From the NCBI GenBank assembly GCA_000263275.1, contig CAGP01000041.1, positions 1 to 39,708 of the forward strand: a stretch of 39,708 bases of DNA. The letters run 5' to 3'. Shown here one piece after another: positions 9,272 to 20,366 of the stretch. The notes below the pieces were generated by a model. The model worked only from the letters and a program-made list of their open reading frames with translations. It was not told the DNA's origin and did not search any database. Positions within the stretch are counted from its first letter, which is position 1; the number at the start of each line of letters is the position of its first letter. A program made the position numbers and the translations under genes. The DNA comes from Helicobacter bizzozeronii CCUG 35545. GTDB lineage: Bacteria; Campylobacterota; Campylobacteria; Campylobacterales; Helicobacteraceae.

Positions 9272-10372
9272 GTGCGTTTTTTCACACAGAAATGGGCAGT
9301 TGTGCCCTGTGTTTTGGTTCTCTGCGTGGCTTCTGTCTTTTATTTTGGCTTAACGGGCACTTATTGGGCACTTACGGGGGAATTTACGCGCTGGAGTGCC
9401 CATATTTTAAGCTTGTTGGGTGTGGATACAAGCCACTTGGGCTATTTTAAAATCATCGGTTTGTCGGGCAGTGTTTTAGAACGGGTTGATGGCATGATGG
9501 TGTTTGGCATGATGGCGGGGGCTTTTTGTGCGGCTCTGTGGGGCGGGGGGGTGCGTCTTAGCTATGCGCCACAATTTATGCGCGCCTTGCTAGGGGGCGT
9601 ATTAGCTGGCTTTGGGGCTAGATTGGGCATGGGCTGTAATTTGGCAAGTTTTATGACGGGTATCCCCCAATTTAGCTTGCATGCGTGGTTTTTCACCGTG
9701 GCTAGTTTAGCGGGTATCTATTTGGGGTTTAAAATTGTGCGCCCTTTAAGTTGCCCTAGACCCCTAGGGGTTGTTTTGCCCTCTAAAATCGGGGCTATCT
9801 TGGGTTTAGGGGTCTTTGTTGGTGTGATTGCCCTAGCTTGGCGCGCTCCCTTAGCCACGCTGGCATGGGCGGTGGGCTTTGGCTGGTTTTTTGGCTTTGT
9901 GATTGCCCGATCACAATTTTGCTTCACTTGTGCTTTTAGAGATTTATTTGTTTGGGGCAAGATAGGCCCGGCTTGCGCGTTGGTGGTGGGCATGATGATT
10001 GCTAGTATCGGGGTGTTTGGCTATATCCAACTGGGCGTTCCGGCTAAAATTATGTGGGCTTCCCCGGGGATTTTGATTGGGGGTTTGCTCTTTGGTTTGG
10101 GCATTGTGCTAGCTGGGGGGTGTGAATGCGGGTGGCTTTTTAGGGCTATGGAGGGGCAGATTCATTTTATGCTAGTGGGCGTGGGCAATATCATTGGGGC
10201 AGGGCTATTGGCTTTAAGCTGGGATTATTATTCTAGTTGGATCACTAGCTACCCCAAAATTAATCTCTTGCTCTCTTTGGGGCATTTGGGCGGGCTGTTG
10301 TGCCAATATGCCCTGCTCTTGCTGCTCTTGCTCTTTGTGCTGGGCGTGGGGAGAATTGCGAGCAAGGGTTAA
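9272..10372 (+). CDS. YedE/YeeE-family sulfur/selenium-compound transporter (YedE/FdhT-like)
   Basis: This is an inner-membrane protein of the YeeE/YedE (DUF395) family with about ten hydrophobic segments. It tracks the E. coli YedE sequence closely as I recall it: YFGLTGTYWALTGEFTRW, GARLGMGCNLASFMTGIPQ and GGCECGWLFRAMEGQ. The cysteines in GCNLA, CFTCAF and GGCECG fit those thought to relay thiosulfate or reduced sulfur/selenium species. YedE is linked to selenium metabolism by co-occurrence in other bacteria. I prefer the GTG at 9272, 7 nt after an AGGGT; an in-frame TTG at 9227 is the alternative. It is intact, about 366 residues. No TusA/YedF or SelD gene is adjacent. Its stop overlaps that of rdgB. 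Confidence 0.75.
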   Translation: MRFFTQKWAVVPCVLVLCVASVFYFGLTGTYWALTGEFTRWSAHILSLLGVDTSHLGYFKIIGLSGSVLERVDGMMVFGMMAGAFCAALWGGGVRLSYAPQFMRALLGGVLAGFGARLGMGCNLASFMTGIPQFSLHAWFFTVASLAGIYLGFKIVRPLSCPRPLGVVLPSKIGAILGLGVFVGVIALAWRAPLATLAWAVGFGWFFGFVIARSQFCFTCAFRDLFVWGKIGPACALVVGMMIASIGVFGYIQLGVPAKIMWASPGILIGGLLFGLGIVLAGGCECGWLFRAMEGQIHFMLVGVGNIIGAGLLALSWDYYSSWITSYPKINLLLSLGHLGGLLCQYALLLLLLLFVLGVGRIASKG

Positions 10373-11019
10373 GAATAGGACTTTAAAAATTCCTTGCATT
10401 GTTGCAAAGCCAAAAAGCGGTGTGAGAGGGTGTTTTTTGTAGCAATTTGATCCATTGTTTGGGTGTGCCCCTCAGGGATAAAAAGCGGATCGTAGCCAAA
10501 GGCTTTTGGGTTTAGGGGGGCTTGGCAAACTTTGCCCCTACACTCCCCCCTAAAACTCTTTTCTTGCAACACCCCGCCCACGCACACACACAACGCCATG
10601 ACACACACAAAAGAAGCCCCAGATTGCTTAATCCCCAACTCTTTTAAACATGCCAAAAGCTTAAGATTGTTGGCTTGATCGCCTAAATCTTGCTGGGGCA
10701 CATCAAAATCTCCTTGGGCGATTTGGTGGGCATTTTGGGGAATATCTGCAAAACGCGCGCTAAAAACCCCAGGTCTGCCATTAAGCGCATCCACACACAG
10801 CCCGCTATCATCAGCCAAGACACATAGATCGTTTTTATTAGGGAGGCGATCATAAATAGCGCGTGCCTTGAGGCGGGCATTTTCTGCAAAACTGCTGCCA
10901 TTTTCCACGATCTCTATTGCATCTAAGAATGTGTGGTAGCTTTGGACCTCAAATGCGGGCAAAATCGCGCGCAATTCTTGGAGTTTTTGGGCGTTGTTGC
11001 TGGCAAAAATAATGGTCAT
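10369..11019 (-). CDS. rdgB: dITP/XTP pyrophosphatase RdgB (HAM1 family)
   Basis: This housecleaning enzyme hydrolyses non-canonical purine nucleoside triphosphates (dITP, XTP), keeping deaminated bases out of DNA. The N-terminal FASNNAQKLQEL is the family substrate motif, and DDSGLCVDAL holds the catalytic/metal aspartates. It also shows the usual PGVFSARF and the C-terminal GYDPLF and SHRFLAL. It is intact at 216 residues. It begins 5 nt after the stop of the MFS gene, probably in one unit, and converges on the YedE-like gene with a shared TTAA (10369-10372). Confidence 0.9.
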   Translation of the reverse strand: MTIIFASNNAQKLQELRAILPAFEVQSYHTFLDAIEIVENGSSFAENARLKARAIYDRLPNKNDLCVLADDSGLCVDALNGRPGVFSARFADIPQNAHQIAQGDFDVPQQDLGDQANNLKLLACLKELGIKQSGASFVCVMALCVCVGGVLQEKSFRGECRGKVCQAPLNPKAFGYDPLFIPEGHTQTMDQIATKNTLSHRFLALQQCKEFLKSYS

Positions 11020-11024
11020 TGGAC

Positions 11025-12171
11025 TTAAGCCTTAAATAAATGTTGGGGGAGGGGCAAGAGCACGAGCAGACTGGCTAGCAAACAAAGCCCACACACCACA
11101 AACATGGCAAAAAAAGCTCACTAAGCCCAAAGCCCAAGTGAAGATAAAAGAAAAAAGGGCTTGGAAGATGGCAAAACTCAAGGTGATCACGCTGGAGGCT
11201 TGCACAAAATGTTCTTTGCCCATGATGTGAAAAGCCATGGTGCTAGTGAGAGTCAAATTCCCCGTTGTGCCTAGCCCCATTAAAAAAAATAGAGAGATTG
11301 AGCCAGTAGAGATTGGTTGAAAAGGCTGCCAAGACACAAGAGAGGGTTTTAAGGGTTAAAATAATGCTGGAGGCGTTTTTTAAACCCACCCGTTGGGCTA
11401 GCCAAGCACTTAAGATTGTCCCCAAAGCCGCTCCAAAGCCAAAAAACGCCCACGAAGTCCCCGCGCTTTCCTTGCTAAAGTGTAAAAAACGCACCAAATA
11501 ATCCACCCAAAAAAGCGTGTGGGGCAGGTAACCAATGGCATTTAACACGACTGAAACCAGCAAGAGGGCAAAAAAATAGGGGATTTTAAAGGGGTGATCT
11601 TGTTTGGTGGTCACCTTGGGCGGGTGTAGGGTCTTTAGCGCAAAACAAGCCAGAGCAAAGGCAAACAGACTAATGACACCCAAGAAAATCCATGCAAAGT
11701 GGATTGCATGGGCAAAATGGGGCAAAATGAAGCCACTAAAAACAGCCCCCACCCCAATCCCGCTGAAAACAAGCCCACTGACCATGGATCGCCTGCGTTC
11801 AGGCACAAAGGGCAAACACAGAGGGGCAGATAGGACAATCAAGCACGATGAAGCCACGCCGGCTAAAAAACGCCAAGCCCAACTCCAAGCAAAGGGCAAG
11901 TCATCAAAAAAAGCAGGCAAAGAAGCTTAGGGCAATGACTAAAAAAACTGATTTTAGCGATACTTTCTAAAGAGAGGTATTTTTGCAAGAAACTTAGAGC
12001 CGCGCTCCCAAAAATGTAACCCACCATCACCGCAATACCCAGCTGGATACTTTGGTTTTCGCTCAGTTTCCCGGATAAAATGAGTAAGGGAATCAACACC
12101 ACATACCCAAAACGCGCCAAGCCATTGGCCACAAAAGTAGCCAAAAAGCACGCCAAAACACGCAAACCCAC
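11025..12171 (-). CDS. YbfB/YjiJ-like MFS transporter, four homopolymer shifts
   Basis: This is a twelve-helix major facilitator protein. The first segment (ANGLARFGYVVLIPLLI) and the RFLAGVASSC plus PERRRSMVSGLVFSGIGVGA region fit the YbfB/YjiJ subfamily; its substrate is unknown. As read it is in pieces; removing one base from each of A7 11109-11115, A8 11282-11289, A7 11906-11912 and A7 11941-11947 gives one frame of about 381 residues. It then ends in LPLPQHLFKA with a TAA at 11025-11027. The start is a GTG at 12171 with AAGGA about 8 nt upstream. Four separate hits make a true pseudogene conceivable here, unlike in the essential genes, but the pattern is the same contig-wide one. Confidence 0.68.
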
Positions 12172-12218
12172 GACAAAATCCTTCTAAGAGACTTGCGGGG
12201 ATTTTACGCCACTAAAGC

Positions 12219-12741
12219 CTATTTTTGGTAATTCTCAATCGCCTTTTGCAAAATTTCTTGGGCTTGGACCTTGTTGCCAAAGTCCTTGACCTTGACCCAT
12301 TTTTCAGGTTCTAAATCCTTGTAAGTTTCAAAAAAATGTTTGATTTTTTTGGAGCACAATGGGGGGCAAATCCTCTAAATCTTGGATTTTGGCATAACGC
12401 GGATCGATTTTTTCTAAGGGCACAGCCAATAATTTTTCATCCATCCCGCTTTCATCCTCCATCACCAACACGCCAATCAAACGGCAAGCAACCACGCTCC
12501 CAGCTTGAAAAGGGTCTTCACCCAGCACCAAAATATCAGCTGGGTCGCCATCAAGGCTGAGTGTGTGGGGCACAAAGCCGTAATTGGCTGGATAGACCAT
12601 CGAGGCATACATGATTCGATCCACCAACACCGCCCCGCTGTCTTTATCGACCTCGTATTTGATATTAGAGTTGTAGGGGATTTCAATGACCGCATTGACT
12701 TTATTGGGGTTGCTCCCGGTGGGGATTTTTGAGATGTCCAT
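12219..12741 (-). CDS. ppa: Inorganic pyrophosphatase (family I), one homopolymer shift
   Basis: This cytoplasmic enzyme hydrolyses pyrophosphate to drive biosynthetic reactions. It shows the family I signature DGDPADILVL, plus EIPYNSNIKYEVDKD at the N-terminus and YPANYGFVP. As read the frame is lost at a T7 run (12344-12350, A7 on the coding strand); deleting one base continues IVLQK into IKHFFETYKDLEPEKW and ends at the TAG at 12219-12221. That gives 173 residues, the H. pylori length as I recall it. The T7 coding run two codons later is in frame, so run length alone does not predict error. It lies 8 nt after adk. Confidence 0.9.
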
Positions 12742-12749
12742 GTTTTTCC

Positions 12750-13322
12750 TTAAATGTTTTCTTGGATACGGGCTTGTAAATCGCCCACAATTTCTTCAAT
12801 GGTGCGCTCACCATTGATGACTTGATGCACTTCCTGCACTTTATAAAATTCGACCAAGTGTTCTAGAGGTTTTAAATAAACCTGCATGCGGTTGTTAAAA
12901 ACCTCAATTTTATCATCATCGCCCCGCGCACGCCCTAAAACACGCTCTCTAGCCACTGCCTCGCTGACCTTGACCTCAAACACGCCTTTTAATTTCACTT
13001 CCTCTTGGGCTTTAAGAACGCGATCGAGTGCGTGCATTTGCTCCACACTACGCGGATAGCCATCGATGATGATCACATCTTTATTGGCACTCTTAATGGC
13101 GTTTAAAATCGTATCCACGACAATTTCTAGGGGCACTAATTCGCCCTTGCTGGTGAATTGGGCGATGTGTTGCCCCCGCTCGCTTTGGCTAGCAATCTCA
13201 GCGCGCAACAGATCGCCTGTAGAGTAATGCACCATAGTGTCGGCATTGCGCTCCATAATCAGTTGTGCGTCTGTGGTTTTCCCGCTACCCGGGGCTCCGA
13301 TGATTAAAAATAAAGATTTCAT
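12750..13322 (-). CDS. adk: Adenylate kinase
   Basis: Adk interconverts ATP+AMP and 2 ADP. The P-loop GAPGSGKTT is at residues 9-17, the AMP-binding segment YSTGDLLR near 35, DGYPRS near 87, and the lid is the short type (RARGDDD). It is intact at 190 residues with AAAGGAG 6 nt before the ATG. It sits between aspS and ppa; in H. pylori a glycosyltransferase gene (HP0619) lies between adk and ppa and is absent here. Confidence 0.95.
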   Translation of the reverse strand: MKSLFLIIGAPGSGKTTDAQLIMERNADTMVHYSTGDLLRAEIASQSERGQHIAQFTSKGELVPLEIVVDTILNAIKSANKDVIIIDGYPRSVEQMHALDRVLKAQEEVKLKGVFEVKVSEAVARERVLGRARGDDDKIEVFNNRMQVYLKPLEHLVEFYKVQEVHQVINGERTIEEIVGDLQARIQENI

Positions 13323-13331
13323 TGATCTCCT

Positions 13332-15082
13332 TTAAATTTTTTTGGGGTTTCTTAAACGGATATGTAATTCTCTTAATTGTTCCTCGCTAGCAGGGCTAGG
13401 GGCTTGGCTTAATAGGCAGGTTGCCTTTTGAGTCTTGGGGAAGGCGATCACATCGCGGATACTGGGCACTTTGGCTAAGAGCATGATTAAGCGATCAAAG
13501 CCAATGGCAAAGCCCCCATGGGGGGGTGCGCCATAACGCAGGGCATCTAGCAAAAAGCCAAATTTTTCTTGCGCCTCTTGTGGGCTAATGCCTAAGATGG
13601 CAAAGACCTTCTTTTGAATCTCCTCTTTGTGGATACGCATGCTCCCCCCGCCCAGCTCCACGCCATTTAACACGATGTCATAGGCTACTGATTGGATTTC
13701 CTCGGGGTTGGGGTTGTCAATGTCTTTGGGCAGGCTAAAGGGGTGGTGGGCTGCGCTTAACTTCCCTTCATTGCGTTCAAACATGGGAAAATCCACGACC
13801 CAAAGCAGATTAAAGGCATCTAAATCAATCAAATTGAGATCGCTGCCCAATTTTAAACGCAAACGCCCCATGTAATCTAACACGATCTTTTTCTCGCCTG
13901 CCCCAAAGAAAATAATATCCCCCTGTTTGGCTTGCAAGCGATCTAAGAGTGTTTGCAAAGCGTCGGGGGGCATAAATTTAACTAAGGGCCCCTTAGCCCC
14001 CTCAGCCTTGATCTGGATATAGGCTAGCCCCTTAGCCCCAAACTGGCGCACAAATTCCTCTGCTTGGCTCAAATCCTTACGGGTAAGCAAATTATCCCCC
14101 CCGGGGACTTTTAACGCCTTAAAGCGGTTGATCTTGGGATCACTAGCGATTGTTTTAAAAATCTCATTGCTCGAATCCAAAAACAGATCGCCCACCTCCA
14201 CCAAGGGCAACCCAAAACGCAAATCGGGCTTATCGCTCCCATAGGTTTCCATCGCCTCGTGGTAATCTAGGCGGTTTAAAGGGGGGCTGAACCTCTATAC
14301 CCACACTGGCAAAGACTTCTTTTAAGAGTGTTTCAGCAACCCCGATCACATCTTCTTGGGTGCAAAAACTCATCTCCACATCAATTTGGGTGAATTCGGG
14401 CTGGCGATCGGCGCGCAAATCCTCATCTCTAAAACATTTGACAATTTGGTAATAGCGATCCATGCCCGCCACCATTAAAATTTGCTTGAAGAGTTGGGGG
14501 CTTTGGGGCAGGGCAAAAAATGCCCCGTCATGCACACGGCTAGGAATCAAAAAGTCGCGCGCGCCCTCGGGGGTGGTTTTAGAGAGCATGGGGGTTTCAA
14601 TCTCTAAGAAGTCTAGGCGATCCAAACAATCCCGCACGGCTTTAGCCACCTTGCTGCGCATTTTAAAAATCTCATAGGCTCTAGGGGCGCGCAAATCTAA
14701 AAAGCGGTATTGCAAGCGCAAATCCTCATTCACGCTTGGATCGCCTATGGCAATGGGCGGGGTTAGGCTTTTTATTTTCAAGTTGCAAGGATTCTAACAC
14801 CACCTCGATTTTGCCCGTTTTGAGCTTGGGGTTTTCTAAGCCCTCCCCCCTAGGGCGCACCACACCCCTTATAACCAGCACATCCTCATGCCTAACCAAG
14901 CTGGCTTGCTCATAGGCAGGCGAACTAGGATCGCAGACCAACTGCACCAACCCGCTTTTATCGCGTAGATCGATAAAGATCACGCCCCCATGGTCGCGGT
15001 AGTTATTACACCACCCGCATAACTCCACCTTTTTTTGGATATGTTCCACCCCCACTTCTGCACATAATTGTGTCCTTAGCAT
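13332..15082 (-). CDS. aspS: Aspartyl-tRNA synthetase (probably non-discriminating Asp/Asn), two homopolymer shifts
   Basis: This class IIb synthetase charges tRNA-Asp. It has the N-terminal OB anticodon-binding fold, [10 protein letters not shown], motif 2 ([16 protein letters not shown]), a GAD insert, and motif 3 [12 protein letters not shown] near the C-terminus. Three out-of-frame pieces join by deleting one base in T5 14769-14773 (ENK then [10 protein letters not shown]) and in G6 14281-14286 (EVQPP then [14 protein letters not shown]). The total is about 583 residues. Helicobacter AspRS also charges tRNA-Asn for GatCAB; that is family knowledge. As an essential single-copy enzyme, it is strong evidence that the shifts are not real. 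Confidence 0.92.
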
Positions 15083-15094
15083 GCCTTGCCTTTA

Positions 15095-16045
15095 TTATTT
15101 TTTTAAATACCCTTGTAAGAGTTCTTGAATCTCTTGCGGGTGGGATTTGATCACAAACCCATCAGCGTGTAACGAGTCGGCAAGTTGTTTATTGGATTCG
15201 CTACTCATAGAAGAATTGACAATGACGGGTAAATGCTTGGTGCGCGCATCGGCTTTAATGCGTTTGAGCACCTCAAAACCCGATACAACGGGCATTTCTA
15301 AATCCGTGATCACCGCCCCGACCCCATTAACCACCTTATCTGAAAAGAGTCGTTTTAAAAGTTCGTCCCCATTGGGGAAACTCTCATATTTCAAATGCAA
15401 ACTCTCCACGATCTTTTCTAAATTTTTCATCGCCACTTGCGAATCTTCGGCAATGAAGATGGTTTTATCGCTCCGCACCGCTTCAACAAACTGGGTTTTG
15501 AGGAAGTCTAATTCTTGGATTTCTGGGAAGGTTTCTACCAACATCTTTTCCACATCTAAAATCTGAATCACCCGCCCTTGCTCAAAGCGCGTGATCGCGC
15601 TCACCTTCCCCCCTGCATCAAAACCCTGTTTGTCCCCCACGCTGATTTCCCCCCAACTCTTATGCACGATCCGCTTGATTGCAAAAATCTTCAAGCCCAC
15701 CACATAGCCTGAAAACTCGCACACAATGACCAAGTTTTTATCACTCTGCACAGAGGAGGTGCTCAAATCCCGATGGGGCATGCGCGCATCGTAGTAGAGC
15801 CAACGCCCCATATCAATTAAGGGTACGGATTCGCCCCGAATAGTCAAAAACCCCAACATCATGCCCTCATTGCCCCCCACCGTTTCGGTTACATCGCCAT
15901 CATAATGGATGATCTCGCGGATTTTAAAAATATTAATGCCATACAATTCGGCATCGTTGTTTTCATCGCTAGTCAGTGTGAAACACAAAAATTGCGCTTC
16001 GTTGTTGAGGTGCAAAGAAATAGTGCTATCAATGTCGCTAATCAA
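15095..16045 (-). CDS. cheV: Chemotaxis coupling protein CheV (CheW domain plus receiver)
   Basis: CheV couples chemoreceptors to the CheA kinase. The N-terminal CheW-like domain spans about residues 10-165, and the C-terminal receiver about 185-312, with the phospho-acceptor aspartate in TDLEMP (about residue 248) and the acidic pocket in IAEDSQ. It is intact, 316 residues. The start is a TTG at 16045 preceded by AAGGAT. Helicobacters carry several CheV paralogues; the position next to aspS and ligA matches HP0616. A TATAAT on this strand at 16122-16127 could serve it. Confidence 0.9.
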   Translation of the reverse strand: MISDIDSTISLHLNNEAQFLCFTLTSDENNDAELYGINIFKIREIIHYDGDVTETVGGNEGMMLGFLTIRGESVPLIDMGRWLYYDARMPHRDLSTSSVQSDKNLVIVCEFSGYVVGLKIFAIKRIVHKSWGEISVGDKQGFDAGGKVSAITRFEQGRVIQILDVEKMLVETFPEIQELDFLKTQFVEAVRSDKTIFIAEDSQVAMKNLEKIVESLHLKYESFPNGDELLKRLFSDKVVNGVGAVITDLEMPVVSGFEVLKRIKADARTKHLPVIVNSSMSSESNKQLADSLHADGFVIKSHPQEIQELLQGYLKK

Positions 16046-16097
16046 AACTATCCTTTAGGCGATATAGTCGCTCAAGCTATTTTAACCTAAAAAGAGA

Positions 16098-16127
16098 TAA
16101 AATTTACCCTAAATTAATGCCATTATA
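16098..16127. promoter_or_regulatory. Divergent promoters between cheV and ligA
   Basis: The 96-bp spacer holds TATAAT on the minus strand (16127-16122) about 77 bp before the cheV TTG. A TAAAAT lies on the plus strand (16098-16103) about 38 bp before the ligA ATG. The two -10 elements face away from each other so that the transcripts overlap within the spacer. No clear -35 boxes are visible. Confidence 0.45.
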
Positions 16128-16141
16128 GCAAGAGCTAGCAA

Positions 16142-18099
<1,958 letters not shown>

Positions 18100-18103
<4 letters not shown>

Positions 18104-18605
18104 TGTGAGCACCCACACCCGCCCCCGCAACATTTTTTAGCACCTCCGCTGTGCGTGTGTAGCACCTCTTGCTTAGAGGCTTCTCTAAAGCCTAGCACCT
18201 TGAGATCAAAAAACTAAATTCTTTGCCTGCTAAGGGGTGGTTATAATCCAACATCACCATTTTATCGCTAAAATCTTTCACGCTCACCTGCACGCTTTGG
18301 TTATTTTCGCCTTGCCCAAATAGGGTCATGCCCCGCTCTAGCTTGATTCCCTCAAACTGATCTCTGGGGACCTCTTGGAGGTAATCGGTGCGGTATTCGC
18401 CATAGGCCTCATGGGGGGGGATGGTAACACTAAAGCTCTCGCCCACTTTGGCATGCAACACCGCTTTTTCAATCCCCACGATCACTTGCCCAGCACCCAT
18501 CAAAAACTCTAGGGGCTTTTGCCCCACATTGGAATCTAAAATCTCTTGGGTGGCTTGATCGCGAACTTGGTATTCAATGATGGCAACTTGTGCTTGTTCT
18601 TGCAT
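18100..18605 (-). CDS. slyD: FKBP-type peptidyl-prolyl isomerase SlyD with Cys-rich metal tail, one homopolymer shift
   Basis: SlyD is a prolyl isomerase/chaperone that also binds nickel through its C-terminal tail. The FKBP core with inserted flap is clear: [27 protein letters not shown] and [11 protein letters not shown]. As read it stops at 18192. The A6 run at 18208-18213 must lose two bases (or gain one) to continue as [13 protein letters not shown] and end in a tail with [10 protein letters not shown]. This is one of two sites not cured by a single deletion. AAGGAT precedes the ATG. The corrected stop overlaps that of ligA. It is the last gene of the atp-tol-pal run (HP1123 position). 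Confidence 0.85.
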
Positions 18606-18646
18606 GGGGTATCCTTTCTTTTTAGGTGGGCTATTGTAGCATAAAC

Positions 18647-19726
18647 CTAGTGTTTGGACTCTGTTTTTTGTCTTTTTTGCAAAATCTCAGTGGCTTTTTT
18701 GCCTTGCTCGCTTTGGGGGTAGAGTTGGCTTAAAGAGCGCATGAATCGCTCAAAATTAGCCTGATCCTTTAAAAACCCAAAAGACCAAGCGGTGTGCCAA
18801 AGCAAAATGGGCATGTAGGTGGTTTTATCCTTGATGAGCGCGCTATGCTTGTAAAAGCTAATTGCTTGGGCGTAGTGCTTTTGTTCGTAGGCGCATTCCC
18901 CAGCCATGTAGTAGCTATAAGCCGGTCTATATTTGATCTCGCCCAACCACTCAAAACGCATGCCCGCTTGCTCGTGTTGCTTGTGGCGGAAAAGTTTTAA
19001 AGCCTCTTGGAAAATCTCCTTGCGCTTATTATAGTCTTTGATAAAGGACTGCGGGGTTTGGGGGGGAGCAGGCTCTTTGGAGGGGGTGGGGGCAACTATG
19101 GGCGGTGTTTGGGGGGGGGCGTTGTTGCTGGGGCTTGGGGTTGTGGGGTAGGAGTTTGAGGGGGAGGCGTGGTTTTTTCTTGGATCATCTTTTCTTGGAT
19201 ACGGGCGAGCTCTTGGAGTTTTTGGGCATTTGCTTGTGCTTGATCGTCAATGGATTTTTGGATAGCGGCTAGCTTACTGGCAAAGTCGGTATTCATCTGC
19301 GTGATGAGCTGGTTGGTAGCGGCAATTTTTTTGATCGAGTTGCTGGAGGGCGTTTTTATTGGTCTGTATTTGGGTTTTGAGGGTTTCTAGCAAGCTAGCT
19401 TGGCTTTTGAGCATGTCTGCTTGCATATCTTGGGTTGCCTTCAAGGATTTGAGGGCCTGATCGTGGCTATCCAGTGTGGTGGAAAAGTCATGCAACTTGG
19501 CTGCCTGTCCTTTAAAAAGATTATTGAGCCCATCTTGGTGTTGTGAAAGCGCATCAGCTTGGCTTTGCAAAGTGGTGAGGATATTTTCTAAATTCCGGTT
19601 GCTGGATTTGAGCGTGTTGAGCTCTTGTTTGGTCGCCCCACTTTGCAAATCAAAGGCAGAGGGCTCGGCACACAAAACCCCCAAAAGCCCCACACACAGC
19701 CCAAAACGCAACACCACAACACCCAC
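18647..19726 (-). CDS. cpoB: Tol-Pal system protein CpoB/YbgF, two homopolymer shifts
   Basis: This is a periplasmic protein of the Tol-Pal system that coordinates outer-membrane constriction with peptidoglycan synthesis. The order is signal peptide (FGLCVGLLGVLCA), a long coiled coil (about residues 30-150), a proline-rich linker, then TPR-like repeats at the C-terminus (YMAGECAYEQKHYAQAISFYK). Two breaks occur: T7 at 19326-19332 (delete one base, joining DQKI to AATNQLITQ) and a G9 tract at 19111-19119 (C9 on the coding strand, inside the proline linker). The latter needs C7 or C10. It follows pal directly, with a GTG start next to the pal stop. Confidence 0.82.
19111..19119. repeat. Homopolymeric G9/C9 tract in the cpoB proline linker
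   Basis: Nine Gs on the plus strand encode prolines on the cpoB strand. Tracts of this length in Helicobacter often vary in length; here C9 puts the downstream TPR domain out of frame, while C7 or C10 would keep it in. Sequencing error is the simpler reading. Confidence 0.9.
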
Positions 19727-20308
19727 CTAATCCACCACTTTAATATTCACTCTTCGATTCTTGCGGTAGCACTCTTTGGCTTTTTCTTGGCATGCCGGTT
19801 TGGTCTCTCCATAGCTGACAATCTTGATCATCTCTTTGGGGATGCCCTTAACAATCAAAGCCCGCTTGACGCTCAAGGCGCGTTTTAAGCCCAATGCGAA
19901 ATTGTATTCGCCCGTGCCAAATTCGTCCGTATTGCCCTCTAAGAGGACTTTCATGTGCGAATCTTTGATTTTTTGCACACTCTCATCGATCACATCTTGC
20001 ATGTCTGGGCGCACGCTGTATTTATCAAAGTCAAAGTAAATTTCCCCAATGATCGTGCCGCTAGGAAAAGCCGCCTTAGGGGGCTCAGGTTGTGGGGCGG
20101 GCTCAGGCTCTGGAGCGGGGGTAGGCTCTTGGGCTGGGGTAGGTTGGGGTTGCGCCTGCTCTTTTTGCATGGTTTGATCCTGCTTGGGGGCAGGCTCTTG
20201 GGCTGGGGCGGGTTGCTCAGGAGGCAAAGTCGCTGGGGGCACATGGCGACCCGCACAGCCCACAACTAATAAACCAAGCAAAAGAACCCCCTTCATCGTT
20301 GCATTCAT
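19727..20308 (-). CDS. pal: Peptidoglycan-associated lipoprotein Pal (Omp18)
   Basis: Pal is an outer-membrane lipoprotein that grips peptidoglycan through a C-terminal OmpA-like domain. The lipobox LVVGC places the lipidated Cys at residue 18, followed by a long Pro/Glu/Gln linker and the OmpA domain (IYFDFDKYSVRP, LLEGNTDEFGTGEYNFALGLKRA, NRRVNIKV). The start at 20308 is chosen because AAGGA lies 5 nt before that ATG; an in-frame ORF extends upstream to 20377 without support. It is intact, about 193 residues. The linker is unusually rich in PEP/PAP units. Confidence 0.93.
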   Translation of the reverse strand: MNATMKGVLLLGLLVVGCAGRHVPPATLPPEQPAPAQEPAPKQDQTMQKEQAQPQPTPAQEPTPAPEPEPAPQPEPPKAAFPSGTIIGEIYFDFDKYSVRPDMQDVIDESVQKIKDSHMKVLLEGNTDEFGTGEYNFALGLKRALSVKRALIVKGIPKEMIKIVSYGETKPACQEKAKECYRKNRRVNIKVVD

Positions 20309-20366
20309 AGCCATCCTTGAAACTAATTTTATGGAATTATATAACAAAACTTTAAAAAACCAGTGA

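Noticed and set aside
19476-20366. Plus-strand ORFs opposite cpoB and pal (19476-19888, 19955-20269)
   Set aside because: They are antisense shadows of proline-rich coding sequence, giving Gly/Trp/Leu-rich peptides with no family features.
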